A stretch of DNA of 64,000 nucleotides from Rubripirellula reticaptiva (GCF_007860175.1 NZ_SJPX01000002.1:1426001-1490000); one strand, 5' to 3'; positions 17,151 to 27,335 are shown, counted from the stretch's first letter. Numbers and translations: made by a program. Notes: a model not told the origin generated them from the sequence alone.

Positions 17151-18059
17151 TTACGAGAAGTCGTCAAAGATCACGTCTTCTCGGCTGAGCTTCGACCAAC
17201 TGAAACCTTCGCCGTTGGGATCGAGCCCACTTGTTTGGGCAGCCCAGCGGATGATCGTCTCTGGTGCAACACCCCGGTCACGATAGTGGCTCAGCCTCGT
17301 GTCGCCATGACGCTTGGCGAGTCGCCGACCGTCGGGGCCTCGGACCAGCGGCACGTGAGCAAATTGAGGTGGGATGGCGTCCAACGCAGCATAGATTTCT
17401 AACTGCCGAAATGTGCTGGCGAGAAGATCGTTGCCACGGACGACTTCAGTGATCCCCATTGCCGCGTCGTCCACCACGACCGCAAGCTGGTAAGACGGCT
17501 GCCCGTTTTTTTGGGTAATTGGAAAATCACCGAGCGACGTCTTCGGGATGCACGATTGTTGACCGAGCACGAGATCGTCAAATGCGACGTTATCGCTGCC
17601 CGCGCGAAATCGCCAACAATACTTGCCAGGCTCTGGAAGCTGGTCACCGTTTTGCCAGCTCGCACAGGTGCCCGGATAGATCGGGCTCTCGTGTTCGAAG
17701 TGGGGCGCGGATCCGGCTTCCTCGATGTCTTTCCGCGTGCAAACACACGGGTAAACTCGATCGGCCTCGATCAAGCGATCCAGCGAGGTACGATACAGAC
17801 TCATTCGCTCGGTTTGGACGTAGGGTGAATGAGGACCGCCAACATCGGGGCCTTCGTTCCACGTGATACCTAACCAACGCAAGTCTTCGATCACTTGCGC
17901 CGTCGCCCATGGTTTGATCCGCGGTGAATCCACATCTTCGATTCGCAGAATCATGTTCGCCTGCGAATGCAGCGCCGACCAATGCGCGATCAAGTACGTT
18001 CGCGCATTCCCCAAATGTTGGGCGCCGGTGGGCGATGGTGCCAGACGGGAAGTGATCAT
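17151..18059 (-). CDS. gluQ: Glutamyl-queuosine tRNA(Asp) synthetase
   Basis: 302 residues, the length of GluQRS (YadB), which is a class I glutamyl-tRNA synthetase core without the anticodon-binding domain. It activates glutamate and attaches it to the queuosine base at position 34 of tRNA-Asp. The HIGH-like motif is in RLAPSPTGAQHLGNART. The Zn-site cysteines are in YPCVCTRKDI and YPGTCAS, and the KMSKS-equivalent is RLAKRHGD. The sequence ends soon after this motif, as expected. It starts 6 bases after the stop of the kinase gene, so the two probably form one operon. Confidence 0.92.
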   Translation of the reverse strand: MITSRLAPSPTGAQHLGNARTYLIAHWSALHSQANMILRIEDVDSPRIKPWATAQVIEDLRWLGITWNEGPDVGGPHSPYVQTERMSLYRTSLDRLIEADRVYPCVCTRKDIEEAGSAPHFEHESPIYPGTCASWQNGDQLPEPGKYCWRFRAGSDNVAFDDLVLGQQSCIPKTSLGDFPITQKNGQPSYQLAVVVDDAAMGITEVVRGNDLLASTFRQLEIYAALDAIPPQFAHVPLVRGPDGRRLAKRHGDTRLSHYRDRGVAPETIIRWAAQTSGLDPNGEGFSWSKLSREDVIFDDFS

Positions 18060-18065
18060 CCTCGA

Positions 18066-18908
18066 TCACGCCGCGCGGCGAATTCCTTCGGATGGACCGA
18101 TGTGTTGGCCCAACGTTTCAATTTCGAGCTTCAACAATTGCTTTGCCACTCGGCCAGCGGTTGGCCGCTTAACCGCATCAACCGCAATCATCGACTCAAC
18201 AAGATCAGCAATCGGTTCCAACGTCGCGCGACTGGCTGCGTGAGTGTGGGCTAGCCACTGCCACAAAATCCGCCCCAGCGAAAAGACATCTGACGCCGCA
18301 ATCGCAGCGTGATTGCCCGAGATCGCTTCGGGTGCCGAGTAAGCCGGAGTGCCGCGAAAATGGCCTCCCGCCACCGTGTGAATTCGACAGGCAAACCCGA
18401 GATCCACAAGCGTCACGTGCCCACGTGAACCGACGATCGCGTTATCGGGTTTCACATCGCCGTGCACCCAGCCGGCGGTGTGCAACGCGTCTAGCGCCTG
18501 AGCCAATTGCCGAACCAACCATAACGCGACCGGCAACGGTTTCGGATCCGAAGAATCCAAATGAGCCTGCATCGTGACGCCATCAAGTCGCGGCATCACA
18601 AGATACGGCGATGCAGCCGAATTCGAAGCGTCTAAAACAGCAACTAAATTTGGATGTACGATCGTCGAAGCTGCAGCGACGAACTGGGTGATTTGTCGAC
18701 GACTCTCGATATCGTCAGCGGTGGCACGCTTGATCGCGTAATCCCATCGCGGACTGCCTGCGGCGTCGGCGGGCTGTGCCAAACTCAGTTCGGCTGTCGT
18801 GCTGCGATGCAGCAGGCGGCCGACTCGCCAAATGCCGAGGATCGAAGTCGACGCTTCGCCTGGGCTGATGCCAGGCGATGCGGAACGTTGGGGTGAGACG
18901 TTCGTCAC
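18066..18908 (-). CDS. Small serine/threonine protein kinase
   Basis: About 280 residues. The start is taken as the GTG at 18908 because AAAGGA lies 9 bases upstream; a TTG at 18917 falls next to that site and is too close to it. Kinase motifs: YAIKRA with the ATP-site Lys, HPNLVAVLDAS, a catalytic loop HGDVKPDN (HGD in place of HRD, common in bacterial kinases), the metal motif DLGFA in place of DFG, and GTPAYSAPEA for the activation-segment end. There is no transmembrane helix or sensor domain, so it is probably cytoplasmic. It lies directly upstream of gluQ, an unusual partner. Substrate unknown. Confidence 0.85.
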   Translation of the reverse strand: MTNVSPQRSASPGISPGEASTSILGIWRVGRLLHRSTTAELSLAQPADAAGSPRWDYAIKRATADDIESRRQITQFVAAASTIVHPNLVAVLDASNSAASPYLVMPRLDGVTMQAHLDSSDPKPLPVALWLVRQLAQALDALHTAGWVHGDVKPDNAIVGSRGHVTLVDLGFACRIHTVAGGHFRGTPAYSAPEAISGNHAAIAASDVFSLGRILWQWLAHTHAASRATLEPIADLVESMIAVDAVKRPTAGRVAKQLLKLEIETLGQHIGPSEGIRRAA

Positions 18909-19118
18909 AAGAAGCAATCCTTTGCTCGCGGTTCAATGCGAATTGGTCAACGCAGAAGTCGTAACGTTTGTATCGACCAACCGAGCACGGATGCGGAATC
19001 GTCGATCCACCAACCGTCATATCTTGCCTGACCGGATCGACGCAGTTTCCCGCCGACAGCCGATTCAATGACGCGTCAACAGAAACGGATCCGTCGGGAA
19101 AAAGCTTCGCCAGTAATC

Positions 19119-20585
19119 TCAGCTCAATATTTCCTCCACCACTCGCGACGGCTGCGTGACGTTGGACAACCGCTGAGGCAATCCTTGGGTGAAGTACGTC
19201 AGTCGCTTGTGGTCAATCCCCAGCGTGTGCAGCAGAGTCGCGTGCAGATCGTGCGGCGAAACCTTGTCGCGGACAGCTTCGTATCCAATCTCGTCGGTTT
19301 CGCCGAACGAGATACCGGGTTTCACACCTCCACCGGCCAACCACATCGTGAAGCCGCCAGGATTATGATCGCGGCCGATCAACTTCATTTCCTTTCCGCC
19401 GCGATTTTCTCGCATCGGCGTCCGGCCAAACTCGCCGCCCCAAACCACCAGCGTATCTTCCAACAGCCCGCGTTGCTCCAAGTCCTTCAATAGTGCCGTC
19501 ATCGGTCGATCGACTTCATTGCAGCGGTCCGTGAAACCTGCATTGAGCGCCTCCGCCGCACCCGCGCCATGCGAATCCCAACCCCAGTGAAACAACTGAA
19601 TGAATCGCACATCCCGTTCTGCCAACCGCCGAGCCAGCAAGCAATTGTTGGCGAATGACTCCTGGCCGGGCTGAGTCCCGTAGGCCTCGTGAGTCGCCAC
19701 TGTTTCTTGTGACAAATCGAACGCATCGGTCGCATGAGTCTGCATCCGAAACGCCATCTCGTACTGCGAGATGCGGGTCAGCACTTCGGGGTCGCCGGAT
19801 TCCTCGAAGGTCGCTCGGTTGATTCGTTCAATCGCGTCCAACGCTCGGCGACGTTGCTGGCGAGAGACATCATCTGGGTTTGAAAGGTACAAAACCGGAT
19901 CGCCCTTGGAACGACACTGAACGCCTTGATGAACCGATGGCAAGAAACCTGATCCCCAAACGCTCTTGCCCGCCGACGGCGTTTTTCCGCCGGAAACTAA
20001 AACGATGAATCCGGGAAGGTTTTCGTTCTCGCTGCCCAGCCCGTACATCGTCCAAGCACCAAACGAAGCAGAACCCAAATTCTGGTTTCCGGTGTGCAGT
20101 AACAACTGCGCAGGAGCGTGGTTGAACTGAGTCGTCTGCATCGATTTGATGAAACAAACCTTATCCGCCACCGATTGGAACTCGGGCAATCGGTCCGATA
20201 CCCAAGCGCCGCTTTCGCCGCATTGCTTGAACGGAAACTGCGGTCCCAGCATTTTAGGAACGCCCTGAATGAACGCGAACCGTTTGCCTTCTAAGAAACT
20301 TGCCGGGCATTCCTTGCCATCAAGCAACTGCAAGTCCGGCTTGTAATCGAACAGTTCAAGTTGGCTCGGCGCGCCTGCCATGTGCAGAAAGATCACTCGT
20401 TTGGCGCGAGGCGGAAAATGCACGCCACGACCATCGTGTCCGCCAGATTCCATGGCGCTGGCTTGCCCGGTCGCCGAAGCCCCCATCCACATCCCAGCCA
20501 GACCAAGCGAACAGTCCTTGATGAAGTGACGCCGCGTGGCCCAGCGGGCAACACCGTCGCGAATCGAATCGTTAGGGTAGCTCAT
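19119..20585 (-). CDS. DUF1501 family protein with Tat-type signal
   Basis: 488 residues from the ATG at 20585, which overlaps the upstream stop by 4 bases (ATGA); a longer frame to 20690 runs inside the upstream gene. The N-terminus has a Tat-like motif TRRHFIKDCSLGLAGMWMG. The body shows GRGVHFPPRAKRVIFLHMAGAPSQLELFDYKP, HHTGN-like LLHTGNQN, WGGEFGRTPM near the C-terminus and DLHATLLHTLGID, all typical of DUF1501 proteins. The family has an alkaline-phosphatase/sulfatase-like fold, and its role in planctomycetes is not established. It is always seen next to a PSD1-type cytochrome protein, as here. Confidence 0.93.
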   Translation of the reverse strand: MSYPNDSIRDGVARWATRRHFIKDCSLGLAGMWMGASATGQASAMESGGHDGRGVHFPPRAKRVIFLHMAGAPSQLELFDYKPDLQLLDGKECPASFLEGKRFAFIQGVPKMLGPQFPFKQCGESGAWVSDRLPEFQSVADKVCFIKSMQTTQFNHAPAQLLLHTGNQNLGSASFGAWTMYGLGSENENLPGFIVLVSGGKTPSAGKSVWGSGFLPSVHQGVQCRSKGDPVLYLSNPDDVSRQQRRRALDAIERINRATFEESGDPEVLTRISQYEMAFRMQTHATDAFDLSQETVATHEAYGTQPGQESFANNCLLARRLAERDVRFIQLFHWGWDSHGAGAAEALNAGFTDRCNEVDRPMTALLKDLEQRGLLEDTLVVWGGEFGRTPMRENRGGKEMKLIGRDHNPGGFTMWLAGGGVKPGISFGETDEIGYEAVRDKVSPHDLHATLLHTLGIDHKRLTYFTQGLPQRLSNVTQPSRVVEEILS

Positions 20586-23491
20586 TTGGTCAACGCCTTG
20601 TCGAGGTTCAAAATAGTGTTGGCGACAATCGCCATTGCTGCCCGATCGACGGTTTGGTCTGCAAACTGGTCTTCTGCCGAAGGATCGCACAGATCTCGGT
20701 ACAGCGACAACAGCTCGGTGGATTCCAGATCAGTCGGAAATTTCCCCGTTACGGACCGGTACATCCGCTGGATCGTGTGCTCAATCGATCCATCGCACAG
20801 AGCGAGCGAACGGTCAGCGAGCGCGTGCGAACATTCCTGGTAAACAGGATCGTTTAGAGTTACCAATGCTTGAAGCGGAGTATTTGTATCGATCCGACGT
20901 GCCGAACAAAGGTCACGAGTCGGCGAATCAAATGTCAGAAAACTCGGATAGGGACTCGTGCGCCGCCAATACGTGTAGAGGGCCTGCCGGTAACGCTGTG
21001 AATCTTTTGCATTTTCCCATGACGCGCCGCTGTAAATGGTTTGCCATACTCCGTCGGGCTGAGGTGGCATCACGGACGGACCGCCGACTTGATTGTTGAT
21101 CAACCCCGATGCTTCGATCGCTTGGTCACGAACCATTTCCGCCGATAATCCGGTCCGTGGTCCGCGAGCGTAATACCGATTTGCTGCATCCTTAGCATGC
21201 TGTTCCGCCGTCACTTCGTTGTCTTGTCGATAGGTTGACGACAACACCAGTTCACGCAAGAACGGTTTCAAGTGCCACTGATGGCTGGATTGCAATCGAT
21301 TGGCGATGTGATCAAGCAACAGCGGGTCCGACGGCGGCAGGCCGCTTGAACCAAAATCCTCTTGAGTCTCGACCAACCCGCGTCCGAACAACTGTGCCCA
21401 AACACGGTTGGCCCAAACTCTTGCCGCCAATGGATTTTCGGTCGAAACCAACCACTTCGCGAACTGCAATCGATTGTTGACCACCGGAAACCCGTCTGCA
21501 TTTGCAAACACACTTGGAATTCCCGGTTCGACCTCTTCACCACGATCCATCCAATTTCCGCGAGTGAAAGTTCGAGTCTCTCTTCGCGCCGAAACTGGCC
21601 GCGAGGCCATCACCGGCAACGACCCACCCTGGATCTTGTCGACTCGCGATTTTGACTGGGAAAGCGTTTCGTCGAGTCGCCGAAGTTCATCGCTTGTCGA
21701 TCGCTGAATCCATCTTATGTCATCGCTGGTCGACCAAGCGAACCGGCGGATCGGTGTCGCGTTGTTGCCCGACGTGGAGGCCTTCTGTCGCATCACTAAT
21801 TCCAAGCTTGCTGCATCAGGGATTTGCAGCGGTTCGGCCAAAACAAAAACGGCCCAGCGTGTAGCGTTTAACTTCGGAAACTCGCCCACACCTCGATCGT
21901 TGTCTTTCAACGCATCGCGTGGATCGGCCGGGCCAGTCACAGAATCGACGAAAACATCAGTAAACTGAACTGGCGACTTTGTGCCGTCGGCGGCGATCAA
22001 ACTAGCGATCAATTTACTAAGTACGGAACCTTTTTCGGGGCCGGTCGTGGGATCATCCGACAAGCGAGCAATCTCAATCCGCAGCGCCGTCATCGGCGAC
22101 TCCGTTTCGGTCATGGATTCAGCAGCGAAGTCAACGGTATACTCAACGCCAACCGGGAACGTGCCCGATTTGGTCTGCACATGATCGCCAACGATTTCCA
22201 ACTGGCCACCGGTGGAGGAAACGTTTGCCGGCGTGATCAAGTTCCACGGAACGGAAGTCGCAAATGAGCGGCCAAATTCGTTGCGTTCGTTGCGAATGAT
22301 TTCGTGCTGTCGCTGGATTGCGACGGCGTCTTCGATTTGCGATCGATCCATTGGGACTTTGATGGTCGGATAGTCATCATCCAAATCGGCGTCCGACGAA
22401 TTATCAAACAACGCCATGCATCGGTAATACTCGTCGTGTTCGATCGGGTCGTACGGGTGCGAGTGACACTGGACACATCCGAACGTCGTCGCTTGCCAGA
22501 CCGTCCATGTCGTGTTGACCCGATCAATGATCGCCGCAACACGAAACTCTTCGTCGTCGGTACCACCCTCGGTGTTGGTTTGCGTGTTTCGATGAAACGC
22601 CGTCGCAATCAATTCGTCGGCCGTTGGATCAGGAAGTTGATCGCCGGCCAATTGCTTGATCGTAAATTCGTCGTAGGGCATGTCACGATTGAAAGCGTCG
22701 ATCAACCAATCACGGTAAGGCCACATGTCACGGTGAGGATCCTTTTCGAAGCCACGCGAATCCGCATACCGAGCCAAGTCCATCCAAAGCGAAGCCCACC
22801 GTTGCCCATAGTTAGGACTGGCGAGCATTCGATCGACTTCCGCGGCGTAGACCTGATCGACTTCTAAACCGGAATTCGCATCGACACACTTTTTCAAGAA
22901 CGAATCAATTTGGTCGATCGTCGGTGGCAAGCCGTTCAGATCAAACGACGCTCGCCGCAGCCACTGGGCCGGTGGCGCTTCGGGTGCATGTGTCAATTCA
23001 TTGGCAACCACACCAGCAAGAACAAATTCGTCCAACGACTTTCTCGCCCAATTGGAATCGTGAACGGGCAGCTTGAAATCGGTCTCCAGCGGCGCCATCG
23101 ACCATAGATCGCCCCACTTGGCACCTTCAGCAATCCACCGCGTCAATGTCGCGACTTTTTCTGCTGAAAGCGGTTCGGGATGTTCGTCCGGTGGTGGCAT
23201 CCGCGCATCGGGATCATCGGTGGTGATTCGTTCGATCAAGACCGACGCATCAGGATCGCCGGGTTCCACGATCCAGCCATCCGGCGGCAAGACAAGGTCG
23301 GCATAGACAAATGACACGTCACCCGCCTGTTTAACGCCACCATGACACGACGTGCAGTGCTGGATCAAAATCGGTCGCACATCACGGTTGAAATCGATCG
23401 GCTCGACTCCCATCGCTTCAGCGGAAACCAGCAATGAAAAAACTGCGGCGATGATGATGCCCAAAAACGGGCGGGGGTACTCAGTGCGCAT
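20582..23491 (-). CDS. PSD1 / planctomycete cytochrome C protein (DUF1549 and DUF1553)
   Basis: About 969 residues from the ATG at 23491; an ATG at 23533 would add 14 residues ahead of the signal peptide. The signal peptide is RPFLGIIIAAVFSLLVSAEA. A planctomycete-type cytochrome domain follows with CTSCH near residue 36 and a lone His-rich DARMPPPDEHP. DUF1549 covers about 150-370 (LRRASFDLNGLPP, YGQRWASLWMDLARYADSRG, FHRNTQTNTEGG) and contains a second heme-like GCVQCHSHPYDPI. DUF1553 covers about 690-950 (RVWANRVWAQLFGRGLVET, SSTYRQD, YARGPRTGLSAEMVRDQAI). It is an exported protein coupled to the DUF1501 gene by ATGA. Polysaccharide-related roles have been proposed; none is proven here. 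Confidence 0.93.
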   Translation of the reverse strand: MRTEYPRPFLGIIIAAVFSLLVSAEAMGVEPIDFNRDVRPILIQHCTSCHGGVKQAGDVSFVYADLVLPPDGWIVEPGDPDASVLIERITTDDPDARMPPPDEHPEPLSAEKVATLTRWIAEGAKWGDLWSMAPLETDFKLPVHDSNWARKSLDEFVLAGVVANELTHAPEAPPAQWLRRASFDLNGLPPTIDQIDSFLKKCVDANSGLEVDQVYAAEVDRMLASPNYGQRWASLWMDLARYADSRGFEKDPHRDMWPYRDWLIDAFNRDMPYDEFTIKQLAGDQLPDPTADELIATAFHRNTQTNTEGGTDDEEFRVAAIIDRVNTTWTVWQATTFGCVQCHSHPYDPIEHDEYYRCMALFDNSSDADLDDDYPTIKVPMDRSQIEDAVAIQRQHEIIRNERNEFGRSFATSVPWNLITPANVSSTGGQLEIVGDHVQTKSGTFPVGVEYTVDFAAESMTETESPMTALRIEIARLSDDPTTGPEKGSVLSKLIASLIAADGTKSPVQFTDVFVDSVTGPADPRDALKDNDRGVGEFPKLNATRWAVFVLAEPLQIPDAASLELVMRQKASTSGNNATPIRRFAWSTSDDIRWIQRSTSDELRRLDETLSQSKSRVDKIQGGSLPVMASRPVSARRETRTFTRGNWMDRGEEVEPGIPSVFANADGFPVVNNRLQFAKWLVSTENPLAARVWANRVWAQLFGRGLVETQEDFGSSGLPPSDPLLLDHIANRLQSSHQWHLKPFLRELVLSSTYRQDNEVTAEQHAKDAANRYYARGPRTGLSAEMVRDQAIEASGLINNQVGGPSVMPPQPDGVWQTIYSGASWENAKDSQRYRQALYTYWRRTSPYPSFLTFDSPTRDLCSARRIDTNTPLQALVTLNDPVYQECSHALADRSLALCDGSIEHTIQRMYRSVTGKFPTDLESTELLSLYRDLCDPSAEDQFADQTVDRAAMAIVANTILNLDKALTK

Positions 23492-23581
23492 TGATGATGT
23501 CGAGGCGGGTTCAGGCGGAGACTCGAGAAACATCCGTCATTGTAACCCACCACGGCCAGATATGCCCAAGGCAGACTGGTG

Positions 23582-25438
23582 TTAACGCGACCGAGATTGA
23601 GGTATCGATTGCGACACGAATCGTTCGTACAGCGTGGCGTAGGTGCCAGACTGGTCTAGGAGCTCGTCGTGGCTGCCGCGTTCAATGATTTGGCCGTGAT
23701 CAAAGACGAGGATTTGGTCGGCGGATTTGATCGTACTCAGCCGGTGCGCGACGACGATGCTGGTTCGACTCTCGAGCAACCGTTCCAGTGCATGCTGAAT
23801 CCGCACTTCCGTCATCGTATCCACGGCGCTGGTGGCCTCATCTAAGATCAAGATTCTTGGATTGGCGACGACCGCGCGGGCAAAGCAAATCAATTGACGC
23901 TGCCCCAGTGAAACTCGGCCACCGCGCGAACCGGCCTGTGTGTTCAAACCCTCAGGCAAGTCATCGATTAGCCACTCGCAATCGAGCGACCGCAGCGCCG
24001 CGATCGCGTCGTCGGCCGTTGCTCCGTCGCGACCGGCGATGATATTTTCGCCCACAGTGCCGGTAAACAAATAGTTCTGCTGTGGCACAACGGAAACGAC
24101 GTGTGCTAGCGACTTTGATGTCAGTTGGCGAATGTCGTAACCATCGATTTTGACGATCCCAGAATCGGGCAAGTAGTATCGGGCGATCATGTTGGTGAGT
24201 GTCGATTTACCGCTGCCGGTTTCGCCCACCAAAGCAATCATCGAACCCGCCGGGGCACTGAACGAGATATCTCGCAGCACCGGGCGACCGGGCTCATACG
24301 CAAATGTAACGTTTTCGACCGACAAGTCACCGCGGACGCCCGGAGGTAGTTCGCAAGCGTTGTCAACGTCGGTCCATGCAGGCGGCGTGTCGAGCAATCG
24401 AAACACACGTTCGGCACCCGCCATCGCCGCCAACGCCTGGTTGTACTGGTTGCCCAACACTTGAATGGGACTAAAGAACAAGCCGACCAAAAACCAGAAC
24501 TGAATTAGATCGCCAACGGGCATCGGATCGGCGACGACAATCGCGCGGTAAGCACCAACCACCAACACTAAGCCCATCGAAACTTGACCGGTCAATTCCA
24601 ACAGCGGCATCAATTGCCCGCCTGCTCGAACCGTGTTCATGTTGTACTGGGCATGGTCGCTGGTCAGTTCGCGGAACAGATCTGCGTTGACGTCTTCGCG
24701 AGCGAGCGCCTGAGTAACCCGAATCACCGCGACGGATTCGGCGATCGTTGCCGTCACGCGGCTAAAACTCTCCTGCACCTCACGATACGCTTTACTAAGT
24801 CTCGAACGCATCACGCGGCCGATCAGCCACATGACCGGACTCATCGCGACGACGACGGCCAGCAGCGGCAGGTCATACCAGGCCATCACTAGCGCCGCGC
24901 CGACCATTTGTCCGGCTTGAACCATCGAAACGAACAGCACATCTTGCACGCCCACGCGAACAGAATCGCAATCGCTGGTAATGCGACTGATGATGCGGCC
25001 TGTCTTTGTTTTTGCGTAATACTGCATCGGCATCTGCTGCAAGTGTTCGTACACTTGGCCTCGCAGATCGTGAACCACAGACTCACCAAGTTCTAGCGCC
25101 AACCGTTGTCGATAAATGAAGGTCACTTGCGTGATCGCTGCCAAAATCAGCACACCGACCGCTCCCATCACAATCGCGAAAAACTGTCCACCATCAGCCT
25201 GCGTTCCACGCGTGATCGGCCCGTTGATGACCGCACCGATCGCCCATGCGAGTGCGGGCAACTGCATCGATCGCAGAACAACTAGCACCGTCAATAGGTT
25301 TCGCTTGCGAGTGTGCGGCTTCATCAGCGCCCATAACCGCCGCACCAGCGCCATCGACAGCGGACGTTGTTTGGCTTCCGCGTCGGCTTCGGGATCGCGG
25401 ACGACACGAACCATCGGCGGGAAGGCGGCGTTACTCAT
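23582..25438 (-). CDS. ABC exporter half-transporter, subunit with canonical Walker B and degenerate signature
   Basis: 618 residues. Residues about 40-330 are a six-helix ABC exporter membrane domain, and 370-610 a nucleotide-binding domain. Walker A is GETGSGKST, the Q-loop is VPQQNYLF, Walker B is ILILDEATSAVD with the catalytic Glu, and the switch His is in VVAHRLST. The ABC signature reads VSLGQ rather than LSGGQ. The partner gene, overlapping by 4 bases (ATGA), has the opposite defect, so the two should form one heterodimer with a single working ATP site. Many such pairs export lipids, peptides or drugs; the cargo cannot be told from sequence. Confidence 0.93.
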   Translation of the reverse strand: MSNAAFPPMVRVVRDPEADAEAKQRPLSMALVRRLWALMKPHTRKRNLLTVLVVLRSMQLPALAWAIGAVINGPITRGTQADGGQFFAIVMGAVGVLILAAITQVTFIYRQRLALELGESVVHDLRGQVYEHLQQMPMQYYAKTKTGRIISRITSDCDSVRVGVQDVLFVSMVQAGQMVGAALVMAWYDLPLLAVVVAMSPVMWLIGRVMRSRLSKAYREVQESFSRVTATIAESVAVIRVTQALAREDVNADLFRELTSDHAQYNMNTVRAGGQLMPLLELTGQVSMGLVLVVGAYRAIVVADPMPVGDLIQFWFLVGLFFSPIQVLGNQYNQALAAMAGAERVFRLLDTPPAWTDVDNACELPPGVRGDLSVENVTFAYEPGRPVLRDISFSAPAGSMIALVGETGSGKSTLTNMIARYYLPDSGIVKIDGYDIRQLTSKSLAHVVSVVPQQNYLFTGTVGENIIAGRDGATADDAIAALRSLDCEWLIDDLPEGLNTQAGSRGGRVSLGQRQLICFARAVVANPRILILDEATSAVDTMTEVRIQHALERLLESRTSIVVAHRLSTIKSADQILVFDHGQIIERGSHDELLDQSGTYATLYERFVSQSIPQSRSR

Positions 25439-27273
25439 TTCGTCACCTCGATTCCCTGGCTCTGCGCTACCGCTCGATAAGGTCCTTCTTGTCGTACCAG
25501 TTCCGCATGCGTGCCCTCTTGGACAATCGCACCTTCGTCAATCACCAGCACTCGATCCGACCCCCGCAGCGTGCTTAAACGATGCGCGACAATGAACGTC
25601 GTGCGGCCGGCGGACGCAGTTTCCATCGCCGTCATGATTTCGTGTTCGGTTTCTGGATCGATCGCCGATACCGGATCATCGAGCAACAAGATTGCCGGGT
25701 CCGTCAAGATTGCTCTCGCTAATGCCAGGCGTTGTCGCTGTCCGCCGGAAAGCGACATGCCGAATTCGCCCAACATTGTGTCATAACCGTCAGGCAAATC
25801 CATGATGAAATCATGAGCCACTGCTAAGCGCGCCGCCATCCGCACTTGTTCGCGAGACGCACCGGGAACGCCGAATGCGATATTCGCGCCGATCGTATTG
25901 CTGAGCAGAAGCGGTTCTTGCAAAACCAAACCAACGCTGCGGCGCAGCGTTTTCAAATCCCACTGTCGTACATCCACGCCATCGACTTCGACGATACCGC
26001 ACTGCGGATCAAAGAACCGCGGAATCAAACTCAACAGCGTCGACTTGCCCTGGCCCACCGCCCCCAGGATCGCGATTCGCTCGCCCGCTCGAATGTGCAG
26101 CGAGATGTCTTTCAACACGGTTGTTCCGGGCTGATACTCAAACCACACGCCGTGCAAGTCGATATCGCCGCGAATGCGATCGGGTTTCCAAGGATCAAGC
26201 GGAGCCTTGACTTCTTCGTTCGCATCAAGCACTTCAAAGACCCGTCTTGCGCCAGTCAGCGATTGTTGAATCGAGCCGGCCAGACCAGATAGATTGCCGA
26301 CTTGATTGCTGAACTGTTGCAGTAATCCCGCATAAACGATCAGCCCAGTACCCAAAGCCAGCGTGCCAATCGAGGTCAAGTAGCCGCCATAGATCAGCAG
26401 AATGACCAAGTTGACCTGAGTCAAAAAGCCGATCAGCGGGCCGAAGTTACTGACCTTGGCGAAGACGTCTTGCTGTTGACTCTGAACAGCATCGTTGGCT
26501 CGGTGAAAACGTTCGGTCTCGGCAGACTGTCGCCCTAGAGTTTTGATCACGGCAACTCCGTCACTGCTTTCGGCGATCCGCAAAACCAAATCGTCGAACA
26601 GTTGCCGCGTGCGATCGTACATCGGCCGTACGGTTTGCGAAAAACGAATGCTGATCCCCCAAATCACCGGGGTTGTCATCAAGCACGCGATCGTCAAACC
26701 AATGTGAATTCGCAACATGAACGTCAAGTAGACAATCAACGACATTGCCAGAATCGAAAGCTGCACCAGCACGCCGTCGATGAACATTCGCGTCGCCTGC
26801 ACATCGCCGGTGACACGATTGATGATCGTGCCGACCGGCTGATCGCTGTAAAACCGAAGACTTAGTCGTTGCAGTTTCGCATACACGGCCGCACGCAAGT
26901 CCACGACAATCTTGCGCTGCACCAGAGTGCCGGACGTCAGCGCATAGGCGTAGTTGAGAATCGCTCGCAAAATCGCAATCACGATCATCGCAACTACGAG
27001 CGAGATCACCTGCTGCATCGGCGCCCAAGCGACAGGAAAAACGAAGCCTAGCGGCAGGCTTGGCGGCAGGGCCGACGAGCCCGCGTGAAAACGAATCACG
27101 TCAATCGTCAGCCCACCAACTTGCACCAACGTCACGGCTAGCCCCATCAACACCGCTTGCAGCACCAGCATTGCGGCGCACCAACCACGGTAATTCCAAG
27201 CCAACCGCAGCAGCCGGACCACGACTTTCGCGTTACTCAGCTCGGTCGTGGTGATAGATTCGTTCGCAGACAT
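25435..27273 (-). CDS. ABC exporter half-transporter, subunit with canonical signature and Asp in Walker B
   Basis: 612 residues from the ATG at 27273. The membrane domain spans about 20-330, with helices such as GWCAAMLVLQAVLMGLAVTL. The nucleotide-binding domain spans 370-605: Walker A GAVGQGKST, signature LSGGQ, Walker B ILLLDDPVSAID with Asp where the catalytic Glu should be, and the switch His in IVAHRLST. This is the pattern of the degenerate-site subunit of heterodimeric exporters such as TM287/288 and BmrCD. It is upstream of, and translationally coupled to, its partner. The first 12 residues are polar. Confidence 0.93.
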   Translation of the reverse strand: MSANESITTTELSNAKVVVRLLRLAWNYRGWCAAMLVLQAVLMGLAVTLVQVGGLTIDVIRFHAGSSALPPSLPLGFVFPVAWAPMQQVISLVVAMIVIAILRAILNYAYALTSGTLVQRKIVVDLRAAVYAKLQRLSLRFYSDQPVGTIINRVTGDVQATRMFIDGVLVQLSILAMSLIVYLTFMLRIHIGLTIACLMTTPVIWGISIRFSQTVRPMYDRTRQLFDDLVLRIAESSDGVAVIKTLGRQSAETERFHRANDAVQSQQQDVFAKVSNFGPLIGFLTQVNLVILLIYGGYLTSIGTLALGTGLIVYAGLLQQFSNQVGNLSGLAGSIQQSLTGARRVFEVLDANEEVKAPLDPWKPDRIRGDIDLHGVWFEYQPGTTVLKDISLHIRAGERIAILGAVGQGKSTLLSLIPRFFDPQCGIVEVDGVDVRQWDLKTLRRSVGLVLQEPLLLSNTIGANIAFGVPGASREQVRMAARLAVAHDFIMDLPDGYDTMLGEFGMSLSGGQRQRLALARAILTDPAILLLDDPVSAIDPETEHEIMTAMETASAGRTTFIVAHRLSTLRGSDRVLVIDEGAIVQEGTHAELVRQEGPYRAVAQSQGIEVTK

Positions 27274-27335
27274 GAACGCCAAGAGTAGCGATTAAAACGA
27301 CGACCGCGAAGCCGTAAGTCTACTAGCTCGATCGC

